A stretch of DNA of 64,000 bases from a bacterium (GTDB lineage: Bacteria > Armatimonadota > UBA5829): contig JAJFVF010000011.1 in NCBI GenBank assembly GCA_021371935.1, forward strand, positions 1 through 64,000. Direction: 5' to 3'. Under the pieces are notes generated by a model that ran no database searches, was not told the origin of the DNA, and saw only the letters and a program-made list of their open reading frames with translations. Positions 50,856 to 59,293 of this stretch are shown here, piece by piece. Position 1 is the first letter of the stretch; each line of letters starts with the position of its first letter. The translations under genes and the position numbers were made by a program.

Positions 50856-53087
50856 TTAGCTGTCCATCTTTTTACCGATAACCGAGCGCCAGCGCGATTC
50901 CATCTCGCTCACGCATGCGTCCACTATCGAACTATCGTTGACCGCAATTTTAAGTGATTTGCCGCTGACCTTGCCAATGACGGTGCAGTCGACTTCCAGA
51001 CTCTTGGCGATCTTGACAAGGTCTTCCAGCTTATCAGCGGGAAGCGACACGACCACTCTGGACTGCGTCTCGGCAAACAATGCTTCCGATTTTTTGCAAT
51101 TTGTTTGCAGTGAGATTTCAGCACCCACCTTACCTATTATACACGATTCGGCCAGGGTAATCGCAAGGCCGCCGTCCGAGCAATCGTGCGCGGAACTCAA
51201 AAGTCCTCTGCCTATCGCTCTGATGAGCACTTCATGGACTTTCTTCTCACGCTCCATATCCAGCTTCGGTGGTCGACCCACTGCGAGGCCATGGATCGTG
51301 TTCAGATACTCGCTTGCACCCAGCGATTCGCTCTCGCATGTGTTCGATATCAATGCGATGACATCACCTTCGTTTTTGAATTCGGACGTGCACCGTTTTT
51401 GCACATCGTCGATGAGGCCCAATAGACCGATCACAGGGGTGGGGTAGATCGCCATCTCAGGCGTCTCGTTATAGAAACTGACGTTGCCGCTGACGACCGG
51501 CGCACCGAAGAAGTCGCATGCGTCAGCCAATCCCTTTACGGCTCGCTCGAACTGCCAGAACGCCTCGGGTTTTTCGGGGTTGCCGAAGTTGAGACAGTCT
51601 GTTGCGCCTACGGGTCTGGCACCAGAGCATGCCAGGTTTCTGGCCGCCTCGGCAACTGCAATCTGAGCACCCATGTAAGGGTCAAGATAGACATACCGGC
51701 CGTTGCAGTCAGTAGTGACGGCTATGCCTTTTGTAGTCTCTCTGATCCTGATGACCGCTGCATCCGAGCCGGGCATTATGGCGGTGTTTGTCTGCACCAT
51801 ATGGTCGTACTGCTGATAGACCCATTCTTTGCTGGATATGGACGGCGACTCGATCAGCTTGAAGAGAGCTTCAGTGTAATCATCCGGCTCCGGTATCTGC
51901 GAGAGGTCGTAATTCTGGACATCTTTGAGATAGGAGGGTTCCTCGGTTTTGAGATAATAGGTCGGAGCCTCGTCTGCGAGAGACTTTGCCGGGACTTCGG
52001 CAACCAGTTCGCCTTTGTCATACACATGCACTATTCCGTCGCCAGTGACTTCGCCCACCACTACGGCGTTTAGCCCCCACTTCTTGAAAATCGCAATGAC
52101 ATCGTCTTCGCGGCCTTTGTTAACGATTGCAAGCATGCGCTCCTGAGATTCGCTGAGCATGATCTCGTACGGGGTCATGCCGGTCTCGCGCATGGGGACT
52201 TTGCTGACGTCTATGGTCATACCGGTTCCGGCTTTGGCGCTGGTCTCACAGGTCGAGCATGTGATTCCCGCAGCGCCCATGTCCTGGATTCCGGTTATAT
52301 AGCCCGATTTCAAGGCTTCAAGAGTGGCCTCGATGAGCAGTTTTTCGGTGAACGGGTCACCCATCTGCACGTTCGACTTCCGGCTCTCGGACTCTTCAGT
52401 CAGTTCGACCGATGCGAACGTGGCGCCATGTATACCGTCTCGCCCTGTTCTTGATCCGACAATGAGCACTGGGTTTCCGACTCCCTGTGCGCGGGCGTAA
52501 GCCACATCTTCGTGTTTCATAATTCCGATTGCCATAGCGTTGAGCAGCGGGTTGCCTGCATAGCAGTCATCGAAGTAGACCTCACCGCCGACAGTCGGCA
52601 CACCTACACAGTTGCCGTAGGACGCGATCCCGCCGACCACATGCTCAAACAGATACCGTGTGCGAGCGTCGTCTAGGCTGCCGAACCGCAGCGAGTTGAG
52701 GGATGCTATCGGCCTTGCGCCCATTGTAAATATGTCGCGCAAGATGCCGCCGACACCTGTCGCAGCGCCCTGATATGGCTCGACTGCGGATGGATGGTTA
52801 TGGCTCTCTATTTTGAAGCACACACCATAGCCGCCGCCGATGTCTATAATGCCTGCATTTTCCAGACCCTCGCCGTCTATGGCCTCTTTATATTTGCTGA
52901 AATATCGCAATATCGGGCGGGAGTATTTATAGCCGCAGTGCTCACTCCACATAACTGCATACATCCCAACTTCGGTGTATGTCGGGTGACGCCCGAGCAC
53001 CTCGGTTATCTTTTTGTATTCTTCATCATTGAGCCCCATCTCACGGTAGACGGAGGGCTCAATAGGCTTTGTGTTTTTTATACTCAT
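50856..53087 (-). CDS. purL: Phosphoribosylformylglycinamidine synthase II PurL
   Basis: A 743-residue small-type PurL, the synthetase subunit working with PurS and PurQ. Motifs are LGRHPTYTEVGMYAVMWSEH, SHNHPSAVEPYQGAATGVGG, LRFGSLDDARTRYLFEHVVG, DMGAAGITCSTCETSAKAGT, LNFGNPEKPEAFWQF and LLSSAHDCSDGGLAITLAES. AAAGGAA precedes the ATG at 53087; upstream in-frame codons translate only a repeat. Followed on the same strand by purF, preceded by purQ and purS. Confidence 0.95.
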   Translation of the reverse strand: MSIKNTKPIEPSVYREMGLNDEEYKKITEVLGRHPTYTEVGMYAVMWSEHCGYKYSRPILRYFSKYKEAIDGEGLENAGIIDIGGGYGVCFKIESHNHPSAVEPYQGAATGVGGILRDIFTMGARPIASLNSLRFGSLDDARTRYLFEHVVGGIASYGNCVGVPTVGGEVYFDDCYAGNPLLNAMAIGIMKHEDVAYARAQGVGNPVLIVGSRTGRDGIHGATFASVELTEESESRKSNVQMGDPFTEKLLIEATLEALKSGYITGIQDMGAAGITCSTCETSAKAGTGMTIDVSKVPMRETGMTPYEIMLSESQERMLAIVNKGREDDVIAIFKKWGLNAVVVGEVTGDGIVHVYDKGELVAEVPAKSLADEAPTYYLKTEEPSYLKDVQNYDLSQIPEPDDYTEALFKLIESPSISSKEWVYQQYDHMVQTNTAIMPGSDAAVIRIRETTKGIAVTTDCNGRYVYLDPYMGAQIAVAEAARNLACSGARPVGATDCLNFGNPEKPEAFWQFERAVKGLADACDFFGAPVVSGNVSFYNETPEMAIYPTPVIGLLGLIDDVQKRCTSEFKNEGDVIALISNTCESESLGASEYLNTIHGLAVGRPPKLDMEREKKVHEVLIRAIGRGLLSSAHDCSDGGLAITLAESCIIGKVGAEISLQTNCKKSEALFAETQSRVVVSLPADKLEDLVKIAKSLEVDCTVIGKVSGKSLKIAVNDSSIVDACVSEMESRWRSVIGKKMDS

Positions 53088-53165
53088 TGTTGATTCCTTT
53101 GGTTTGATGGTTTGATAGTATGATAGTTTGATGGCATTTGTCTTTACCATCAAACCATCCGACCA
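53088..53165 (-). repeat. Word-repeat hairpin (family C) between purQ and purL
   Basis: Repeats of the word TTTGATRGT (GTTTGATGGTTTGATAG...) are followed by their inverse (CCATCAAACCATCCGACCAT), so the gap can fold into one long stem. Similar units lie at about 2970-3010, 53876-53945, 56098-56175, 56565-56620 and 57095-57190. Confidence 0.7.
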
Positions 53166-53858
53166 TCAAGCCATCAGACTCTCCACTATGGACTGCAGTA
53201 TCAGTTTTCCGTCATCGCTTCCCAAAATGCTTTCGGCCGCACGCTCGGGGTGGGGCATCATACCCGCCACATTACCCTTGTCATTTATGATCCCGGCGAT
53301 GTTGTTGATCGACCCATTCGGATTGGCATCATTTGTGACATTACCGGCCTCATCGCAATAGCGCAAGATGACCCGATTATTGTCCTCCAACTTTTTGATA
53401 GTCTCGGCGTCGGCATAATAGTTGCCACCGTGGTGAGCAATCGGGATCGAAAGGACCTGGCCATCGGTGCACAAGTTTGTGAAGTCAGTTTTGTTGTTCA
53501 CCACCTTCACGTTGACAAATTTGCAAATAAAGCGCAGTCCCTTGTTGGAAATCAGAGCGCCGGGAAGCAGTCCCGATTCGCAGAGTATCTGGAACCCGTT
53601 GCATATCCCAATGAGTCTTCCGCCCTTGGCCGCATGCTCGCTTACGGCATTCATAACGGGGCTGAATTTTGCCACTGCGCCGGTGCGCAGATAATCGCCG
53701 TATGAGAACCCGCCTGGCAGGATAATACAATCAAAGCCGCTGAGGTCCGTCTCCTGATGCCAGATATATTCCACCGGCTGCTTTAGGACGTCGCGCACGG
53801 CGAAATACGCATCCTGATCGCAGTTTGACCCGGGGAATATGACTACTCCGAATTTCAT
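53166..53858 (-). CDS. purQ: Phosphoribosylformylglycinamidine synthase I PurQ
   Basis: A 230-residue class I glutamine amidotransferase that supplies ammonia to Pur[21 protein letters not shown] begins the protein, the nucleophile Cys is in [20 protein letters not shown], and the His/Glu pair is in [16 protein letters not shown] is upstream. It lies between purS and purL, as in most bacteria with the three-subunit enzyme. Confidence 0.95.
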   Translation of the reverse strand: MKFGVVIFPGSNCDQDAYFAVRDVLKQPVEYIWHQETDLSGFDCIILPGGFSYGDYLRTGAVAKFSPVMNAVSEHAAKGGRLIGICNGFQILCESGLLPGALISNKGLRFICKFVNVKVVNNKTDFTNLCTDGQVLSIPIAHHGGNYYADAETIKKLEDNNRVILRYCDEAGNVTNDANPNGSINNIAGIINDKGNVAGMMPHPERAAESILGSDDGKLILQSIVESLMA

Positions 53859-53950
53859 TATTCGCTGTCCTTATTAGTTTGATAGTTGGATGGTTTGATA
53901 ATGTGATAGTTAAGACCATCACACCATCGGACTCTCAGACCATCAAGCCG

Positions 53951-54190
53951 TTATTTTACGATCTCGAACCGATAATTCTCCGTGTTCGCGTTTGCCAGAA
54001 GTTTTTTGCACATCTCTTCCACATCGTTTTCGAGATTGCCGTTGCCGTCCACTTCTATCTCGATGAATTTGCCCATGCGCACGCTCTTAACTTTGTCGAA
54101 ACCAAGGTTTTCGAGAGCGCCCTGGACCACCTTGCCCTGCGCATCCAGCAGAGCGGGCTTGAGAGTTACGTATACGTTTACTTTAGCCAT
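53951..54190 (-). CDS. purS: Phosphoribosylformylglycinamidine synthase subunit PurS
   Basis: A 79-residue PurS: KVNVYVTLKPALLDAQGKVV, LGFDKVKSVRMGKFIEIEVD, then EEMCKKLLANANTENYRFEI. It bridges PurQ and PurL in the FGAM synthase complex. AAGGAC is 8 bp before the ATG. Confidence 0.93.
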   Translation of the reverse strand: MAKVNVYVTLKPALLDAQGKVVQGALENLGFDKVKSVRMGKFIEIEVDGNGNLENDVEEMCKKLLANANTENYRFEIVK

Positions 54191-54558
54191 AAAACCAGTC
54201 CTTAGTTTTTAGTTTTTGGTTATTAGTTTTGGATCGCGAAAGCGCCCAATTTTGTATTTATCCCTCCAGATATCTTACCTGGAGGTTAGAGTCTTATTTT
54301 ATCGCAAAAGCGAAAGAGCGAAAACGTGAAACTCTGCTGTCATTCCTGCGAAAGCGGGAATCCATATGAGTATGTTATGGCACACAGTCTTCTGGATTCC
54401 CGATCAAGTCGGGAATGACATGGACACATTTTGAATCGCTGAGACGCTGAAAAAATCTGAATCGCTGAAACCCTACGCCAGCGTAATCTTCAGTGTTTCA
54501 TATAATTCATCCCTTCAGCGGTTCTGGCGTCCTTTCGTTTCTGGAACACCAATTGATT
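54191..54558. other. Intergenic region with hairpins and family D repeat
   Basis: It holds a word-repeat (TTAGTTTTTAGTTTTTGG), a CCTCCAG/CTGGAGG hairpin near 54263-54286, a family D pair at 54339-54419 and GAATCGCTGAGACGCTGA-type words near 54432. No gene or known riboswitch is seen upstream of purS. Confidence 0.55.
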
Positions 54559-56082
54559 CTAGGGCTGACTCTTCGGATCCATATCATATAACAACTCGAT
54601 CATAAACCGCGCAGCAGTCAGCAGTTTTTCTTCACTAAGCGGTTTTATCTTTTCTGAAGACTCGGGTGCCAATTCCAATAGCATTGCACGCAGTGCAGGA
54701 GTACCTTCCATACTATGAATTTCATGAAGCAATTCTGCAACGCTTTCCCGGTATGCAGATAAATACATCGAATCTATTTGGTCTTCAGAATCCAGCCCCA
54801 GCCTCTCAAAAATCCTATCCACATTCCTCAAATGGTGCTCAAGGTCAAAGCACTTATCCAGATCATCTTTCGTGAGCCTCTGCTGCACATCCGGGTCCTT
54901 CTCCAGAGCCTGGCGGAAAGAGATGCCTTCATCCCAGCACTTGGCAGCATTGCGCTGAGCCACTTTGTAGCCCTCCTCGCGCGTCATACCCTTCTGAATC
55001 AGAGCCAGCAGCACGTGCTCACTAAACACAAGCTGGCCCATCATCTCGAGGTTGCGTTTCATGTTGTCCTCGTTCACTTCCAGCCTGCCCAGCAGGCGAG
55101 TGAGAGAGTTGAGCATGAAGTCCACCGCAAGACAGCTATCAGGCAGGATTATTCTCTCAGCGGCTGAGTTCACCAGGTCGCGCTCATGCCACGAGACAAT
55201 ATTTTCCATAGCCGGGATCGCATTGGATCGGATCACCCTCGCGAGGCTGCATATTGTCTCGAACCGCCACGGGTTGCGCTTGTGAGGCATAGCCGACGAA
55301 CCTCTCTGGCCGGGCAGGAACATCTCCTGGACTTCGAGGATTTCGGTGCGCTGGAGGTTTCGCATCTCTGTGGCGAAATTCTCGCAGCTCGACGCTATGA
55401 TCGCAAGGGTCGTAAGGAACTGAGCGTGCCTGTCGCGCTGTATGATCTGAGTGGATACAGGCGCGGGCTTCAGACCCAGGAGGTTGCATACATACTCTTC
55501 CTGGTCGGGTCCGATATTGCCGAATATGCCCACTGCGCCGGAAATCTTGCCTGTGCTGATGGCCTCGCGGGCAGCTTTCATACGTTCGAGGTCGCGCTGG
55601 ACCTCGGAATACCACACAGCCATTTTGAACCCGAACGTGATCGGCTCGGCCTGGACGCCATGTGTGCGCCCGATCATAGGGGTCATCTTGTGCGCCTTAG
55701 CCAGCTTCGCGACAGCCTCCAGCAGCTTTTCGAGGTCTTCAATGATGAGGTCTGCTGCCTGGCGCATGCGCAGAGCTGTGGCGGTGTCCTCTATATCGTA
55801 GCTTGTGACGCCGTAATGGACGTAGCGTCCCTCTTCGCCGAGGTTCTCGGTGACACACTTGACGAACGCGATCAGATCGTGAGCGGTCTCCTTCTCGATC
55901 TCGTCTATCCGCTCGACACAGAATTTTGCGCCTGCCTTGATCTTATCGGTTGTGCCTTTGGGAATATTGCCGAAGTGCTCCTGCGCCGCGCATACGGCTA
56001 TTTCTACATCCAGCCAACTCTGGAACTTGTTTTCCTCACTCCAGATCGATTTCATTTTAGGCAGAGAGTATCTCTCAAGCAT
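54559..56082 (-). CDS. purB: Adenylosuccinate lyase PurB with C-terminal extension
   Basis: A 507-residue lyase of the fumarase/aspartase superfamily acting at two purine steps. MLERYSLPKMKSIWSEENKF, RYVHYGVTSYDIEDTATALR, GRTHGVQAEPITFG and the signature GQRGSSAMPHKRNPWRFE are present. Usual PurB proteins are about 430-480 residues; this one has about 75 extra C-terminal residues (YRESVAELLHEIHSMEGTPA, LSEEKLLTAARFMIELLYDM), which form helices of unknown role. No clear Shine-Dalgarno other than GAGGTAAT before the ATG. Confidence 0.92.
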   Translation of the reverse strand: MLERYSLPKMKSIWSEENKFQSWLDVEIAVCAAQEHFGNIPKGTTDKIKAGAKFCVERIDEIEKETAHDLIAFVKCVTENLGEEGRYVHYGVTSYDIEDTATALRMRQAADLIIEDLEKLLEAVAKLAKAHKMTPMIGRTHGVQAEPITFGFKMAVWYSEVQRDLERMKAAREAISTGKISGAVGIFGNIGPDQEEYVCNLLGLKPAPVSTQIIQRDRHAQFLTTLAIIASSCENFATEMRNLQRTEILEVQEMFLPGQRGSSAMPHKRNPWRFETICSLARVIRSNAIPAMENIVSWHERDLVNSAAERIILPDSCLAVDFMLNSLTRLLGRLEVNEDNMKRNLEMMGQLVFSEHVLLALIQKGMTREEGYKVAQRNAAKCWDEGISFRQALEKDPDVQQRLTKDDLDKCFDLEHHLRNVDRIFERLGLDSEDQIDSMYLSAYRESVAELLHEIHSMEGTPALRAMLLELAPESSEKIKPLSEEKLLTAARFMIELLYDMDPKSQP

Positions 56083-56178
56083 CGAATTACCTCATTCTAG
56101 TTTGATAGTCTGATGGACTGATGGTTTGATAGTTAAGGTGATGCTTTCGCCAAATCAAACTATCCGACTCTCCAGCAA

Positions 56179-56560
56179 TCAAACCTTGCCAGTACATTTA
56201 ATCCAAGAAGTTTCCAGTGAACCTCGAAATTTGCTCAGCATACGTCCAAGCGATTCTGACTTCAAATACAAATCCTTAAAAACTTCATCCTGAATGTATC
56301 CCCGGTCTTTTGCGACAAACAACTCTGCAATTACTTCGCAAAGTGACCCATATGCCATTTCAACATAACGAGAAAATTCTTTTTGAGATGATCTGGAACT
56401 GCCCTCAGCAATATTTGCTGCAATTGAGACGGCTGCACGCCGCAATTGTTGTGCGAGCGCAAATTGTTCGTTTCTTGGAAATGACTCAATAGTCTTATAT
56501 ACCATCGCTTATGAGGGATCGTGAATATTGCCATACATCCAATTTTTCGAATGCAAACAT
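56179..56560 (-). pseudogene. Four-helix-bundle (23S rRNA IVP-like) gene with a frameshift
   Basis: A TIGR02436-type four-helix-bundle protein. The downstream frame (56179-56505) codes SFPRNEQFALAQQLRRAAVS, IAANIAEGSSRSSQKEFSRY and so on to the end. The family's first helix is found in another frame from an ATG at 56560 (MFAFEKLDVWQYSRSLIS), which has GAGAGG upstream. A single extra base near 56505-56510 separates the two parts. It is either a disabled gene, a sequencing error or an internal start at 56505. The family's function is unclear; it sits between purE and purB. Confidence 0.7.
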
Positions 56561-56615
56561 ACGGCCTCTCAACTTTCGTTAGACTATCAAACCATCAAAC
56601 TCTCAAACCATCAGA

Positions 56616-57086
56616 CTATATCCGCACGGCCCCCGCAGAGGCCAGTTTCTCTTTATGTTTCTTAATTGCCTCGCGCAGTTCGGGATATTTCACGCTCAAT
56701 ATCTGCACTGCCAGAATTCCTGCGTTCTTCGCGCCGTCTATAGCGACAGTCGCGACCGGGATCCCTGTCGGCATCTGCACTATCGAATATAGTGAATCCA
56801 CACCGCTTAACGCGGCGGACTTTGTCGGGACGCCGATAACGGGCAGGGCAGTGATCGCGGCCAGGATTCCAGGCAGGTGCGCAGCCATTCCAGCGCCCGC
56901 TATGATCACCTCGAAGCCGTTCTCCTCGGCCTTTGACGCGAATTCGATTGCGACATGCGGAGTGCGGTGAGCCGAGATCACGTATGTCTCGTTTGCCACC
57001 CCAAAACTGGTGAGCATATCGGCAGCACCCTTCATCGTTTCGGCATCAGACTTGCTGCCCATCACTATTGCAACTTTACCTGGCAT
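56616..57086 (-). CDS. purE: 5-(carboxyamino)imidazole ribonucleotide mutase PurE
   Basis: A 156-residue class I Pur[21 protein letters not shown], then [14 protein letters not shown] with the catalytic His, [20 protein letters not shown] and [20 protein letters not shown]. It converts N5-CAIR to CAIR. purK is not in the window. AGGAATAG is upstream of the ATG. Confidence 0.95.
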   Translation of the reverse strand: MPGKVAIVMGSKSDAETMKGAADMLTSFGVANETYVISAHRTPHVAIEFASKAEENGFEVIIAGAGMAAHLPGILAAITALPVIGVPTKSAALSGVDSLYSIVQMPTGIPVATVAIDGAKNAGILAVQILSVKYPELREAIKKHKEKLASAGAVRI

Positions 57087-57180
57087 TATCTATTCCTCTG
57101 GTTTGATGGTTTGATAGCTGGAGAGTTTGATAGTAAACCCGGCGACAATCGTCGGCCTCAACCATCAAACCATCAGTCCA

Positions 57181-58461
57181 TCAAACTATCAAACGCCTTC
57201 CTATATCATGCCTAAAATGCGCTCCATCGAAGTGAATCTTGTCCACTGCCGCATACGCCTTTTTGATGCAATTTTCAAAACTTTCGGCTACGGCAGTCAC
57301 ACCAAGAACGCGACCACCGGACGTGACGGTTTTTCCGTCTTTGGTCTCGGTGCCCGCGTGGAACACAATAACGTCTTCGTTAGATTCGGCCTCACCAACG
57401 CCGGTGATGACCTTGCCCTTCTCATAATTGCCCGGGTAACCGCCCGAGGCCATTACAACACAAAGAGCTTTCTTATCATACCAATTTACGTCGATACTGT
57501 CGAGTCTTCCATGCGCCACAGCCAACAATATTTCAACCAAATCTGTCTGTAAAAGTGGCAGCACAACTTGGGTTTCCGGGTCACCGAAACGGCAGTTGAA
57601 CTCGACGACTTTGGGACCCTTACTAGTCAGCGCGAGGCCGACATAGAGCACACCTGTATAATAAATTCCCATTTTCTTAAGCGCGGCGAGTGTAGGTTTA
57701 ACTATAGATTCTTGCACAACCCTGGACACTTCGCTTGTCACGACCGGCACAGGTGAATAACAGCCCATGCCGCCAGTGTTGGGACCTTCGTCGTTATCGT
57801 ATGCACGCTTGTGGTCCTGCGAGGGAATCATCGGAACAAACGTCTCACCATCCACGAAACACATATAGGATGCTTCTGGACCGTCCAGAAATTCTTCGAT
57901 CACCAGCCGATTGCCGGAAGCGCCGAAGGCTTTCTGCTTCATTATTATATCTATGGACTCAAGGGCATCGGCCTTGGTCTTGTTTATGAAAACGCCTTTG
58001 CCTGCAGCCTCGCCATCCGCTTTTATCACAATCGGTGTGTCAGTTTTGGATGCAATGGATTCTATATAGGCGCACGCCTTTTCAGGATTATCGAAGACTT
58101 CACACATGGCAGTCGGGATGCCGTTATCGAGCATCAGTTTTTTTGCAAAGACTTTGCTGCCCTCCATTTGAGCGGCAGCCTTGTTCGGACCGAAGACTGT
58201 GAGGCCTCGCTTCTGAAACTCGTCTACCATGCCGGCGATAAGTGGCGATTCCGGCCCGACCACGGTCAGGTCGATTTTTTCTTTTTCGGCGAAGTCGGCT
58301 GCTCCTATGATATCCATTACGCTGCCGTTTATGCATTCGGCGATATGTCCGATCCCGGCGTTTCCCGGCCAGGCATATATTTTATCCACTTTATCAGACT
58401 GAGCAATTTTCCAGGCAAGCGCATGCTCTCGCCCGCCGCTTCCTATTATGAGAACTTTCAA
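57181..58461 (-). CDS. purD: Phosphoribosylamine-glycine ligase PurD
   Basis: A 426-residue ATP-grasp enzyme making GAR. VLIIGSGGREHALAWKIAQS, VVGPESPLIAGMVDEFQKRG, IVIKADGEAAGKGVFINKTK, SQDHKRAYDNDEGPNTGGMG and VEFNCRFGDPETQVVLPLL are all family marks. The C-terminus carries GRVLGVTAVAESFENCIKKA. It is the first purine gene of the run on this strand, 12 bp after the HEPN gene. Confidence 0.95.
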   Translation of the reverse strand: MKVLIIGSGGREHALAWKIAQSDKVDKIYAWPGNAGIGHIAECINGSVMDIIGAADFAEKEKIDLTVVGPESPLIAGMVDEFQKRGLTVFGPNKAAAQMEGSKVFAKKLMLDNGIPTAMCEVFDNPEKACAYIESIASKTDTPIVIKADGEAAGKGVFINKTKADALESIDIIMKQKAFGASGNRLVIEEFLDGPEASYMCFVDGETFVPMIPSQDHKRAYDNDEGPNTGGMGCYSPVPVVTSEVSRVVQESIVKPTLAALKKMGIYYTGVLYVGLALTSKGPKVVEFNCRFGDPETQVVLPLLQTDLVEILLAVAHGRLDSIDVNWYDKKALCVVMASGGYPGNYEKGKVITGVGEAESNEDVIVFHAGTETKDGKTVTSGGRVLGVTAVAESFENCIKKAYAAVDKIHFDGAHFRHDIGRRLIV

Positions 58462-58473
58462 AACTACCTCCGG

Positions 58474-58884
58474 TCAATCCATATGCAGGTCGATGTTGTT
58501 TATAAGCCAGTTCGACAGTGTATTAACAAATATCTTTGTCTCATTCAGCCAGCTTGTCAGGTCAGAATGATCGAATGTAAAAACATCAGCATAATCACCC
58601 TTCTGTCGATTGTCGAAGAGCAGATGGTAGAACTTACTCATTTCCGGGTTGAGCCGTTTCGGCTTGATCCAATGTTTGTCAAAAAGCGATATCACTCCGC
58701 TGTGTTTTGAGGCTGCGTGGCCTTCAGAAAGCAGCAGAGCTGATACCGCATAAAAGCAGGCATAGTAAAGGCGGTTTACTACGCCGACACTGAATCCTGC
58801 ATTTAGCAGCGTTTCAGCCTCGCCTATAGTATCCTCTGCTCTCGCGAGTCGATGCCGTATATATTCACGCTCGTCGAGCTTCAA
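58474..58884 (-). CDS. HEPN-domain protein, toxin candidate
   Basis: A 136-residue HEPN (UPF0332-type) helical protein: EYIRHRLARAEDTIGEAETL, VNRLYYACFYAVSALLLSEG, SKHSGVISLFDKHWIKP and RQKGDYADV. The start is taken as TTG at 58884, which overlaps the stop of the nucleotidyltransferase gene (TTGA) and has AAGGAGGG about 9 bp upstream. HEPN proteins paired with MNT nucleotidyltransferases form toxin-antitoxin modules in which the HEPN partner is a ribonuclease. A clean R-x4-6-H ribonuclease motif is not obvious here, so activity is uncertain. Confidence 0.75.
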   Translation of the reverse strand: MKLDEREYIRHRLARAEDTIGEAETLLNAGFSVGVVNRLYYACFYAVSALLLSEGHAASKHSGVISLFDKHWIKPKRLNPEMSKFYHLLFDNRQKGDYADVFTFDHSDLTSWLNETKIFVNTLSNWLINNIDLHMD

Positions 58885-59228
58885 ACGATAATACCCTCCT
58901 TGATTACGTTTTTGCGGTAGGGCGACCCACGAAAAACAGGGCTTTTCCATTCATCTTTTGAATATATGGCAAGAGAGAGAAGCACTTGTTCGTTTAGTCC
59001 GAGTTCATATACAGCTTCTCTGAGTTCTCTCTCCCGGCTGGATGATAGTTTACGCTTGGTAAGTATAAGAATGTCATAGTCAGAATCCGGTCCAGCCGAA
59101 CCACGCGCTGCAGAGCCATAGAGTGCGACTTGCGCATCAGGCACATGCTCGCCGACTACATTTTTCAACTCTGTAAGCAGTTGTTTGTCCTGTTCGCTTA
59201 TTATGTTGACCGAGCTTAATTTTCTCAT
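58881..59228 (-). CDS. MNT-type nucleotidyltransferase, antitoxin candidate
   Basis: A 115-residue minimal nucleotidyltransferase. QVALYGSAARGSAGPDSDYD-IL holds the GS-x-ARG-x12-D-x-D active site. In HEPN/MNT pairs this protein neutralises the toxin by adenylylating it. It is translationally coupled to the HEPN gene by a 4-bp overlap. The pair lies between dnaB and purD, an apparently inserted position within housekeeping genes. Confidence 0.82.
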   Translation of the reverse strand: MRKLSSVNIISEQDKQLLTELKNVVGEHVPDAQVALYGSAARGSAGPDSDYDILILTKRKLSSSRERELREAVYELGLNEQVLLSLAIYSKDEWKSPVFRGSPYRKNVIKEGIIV

Positions 59229-59293
59229 GATTATGCCTGAGTCAAAAAGTCAAAACGTCGTGCTTACTACTATCCGACTTTTAGACTTTCCAA

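Noticed and set aside
54191-54558. Purine-type riboswitch upstream of purS or other pur genes
   Set aside because: No purine or PRPP aptamer pattern could be seen; the gap is explained by dispersed repeats.
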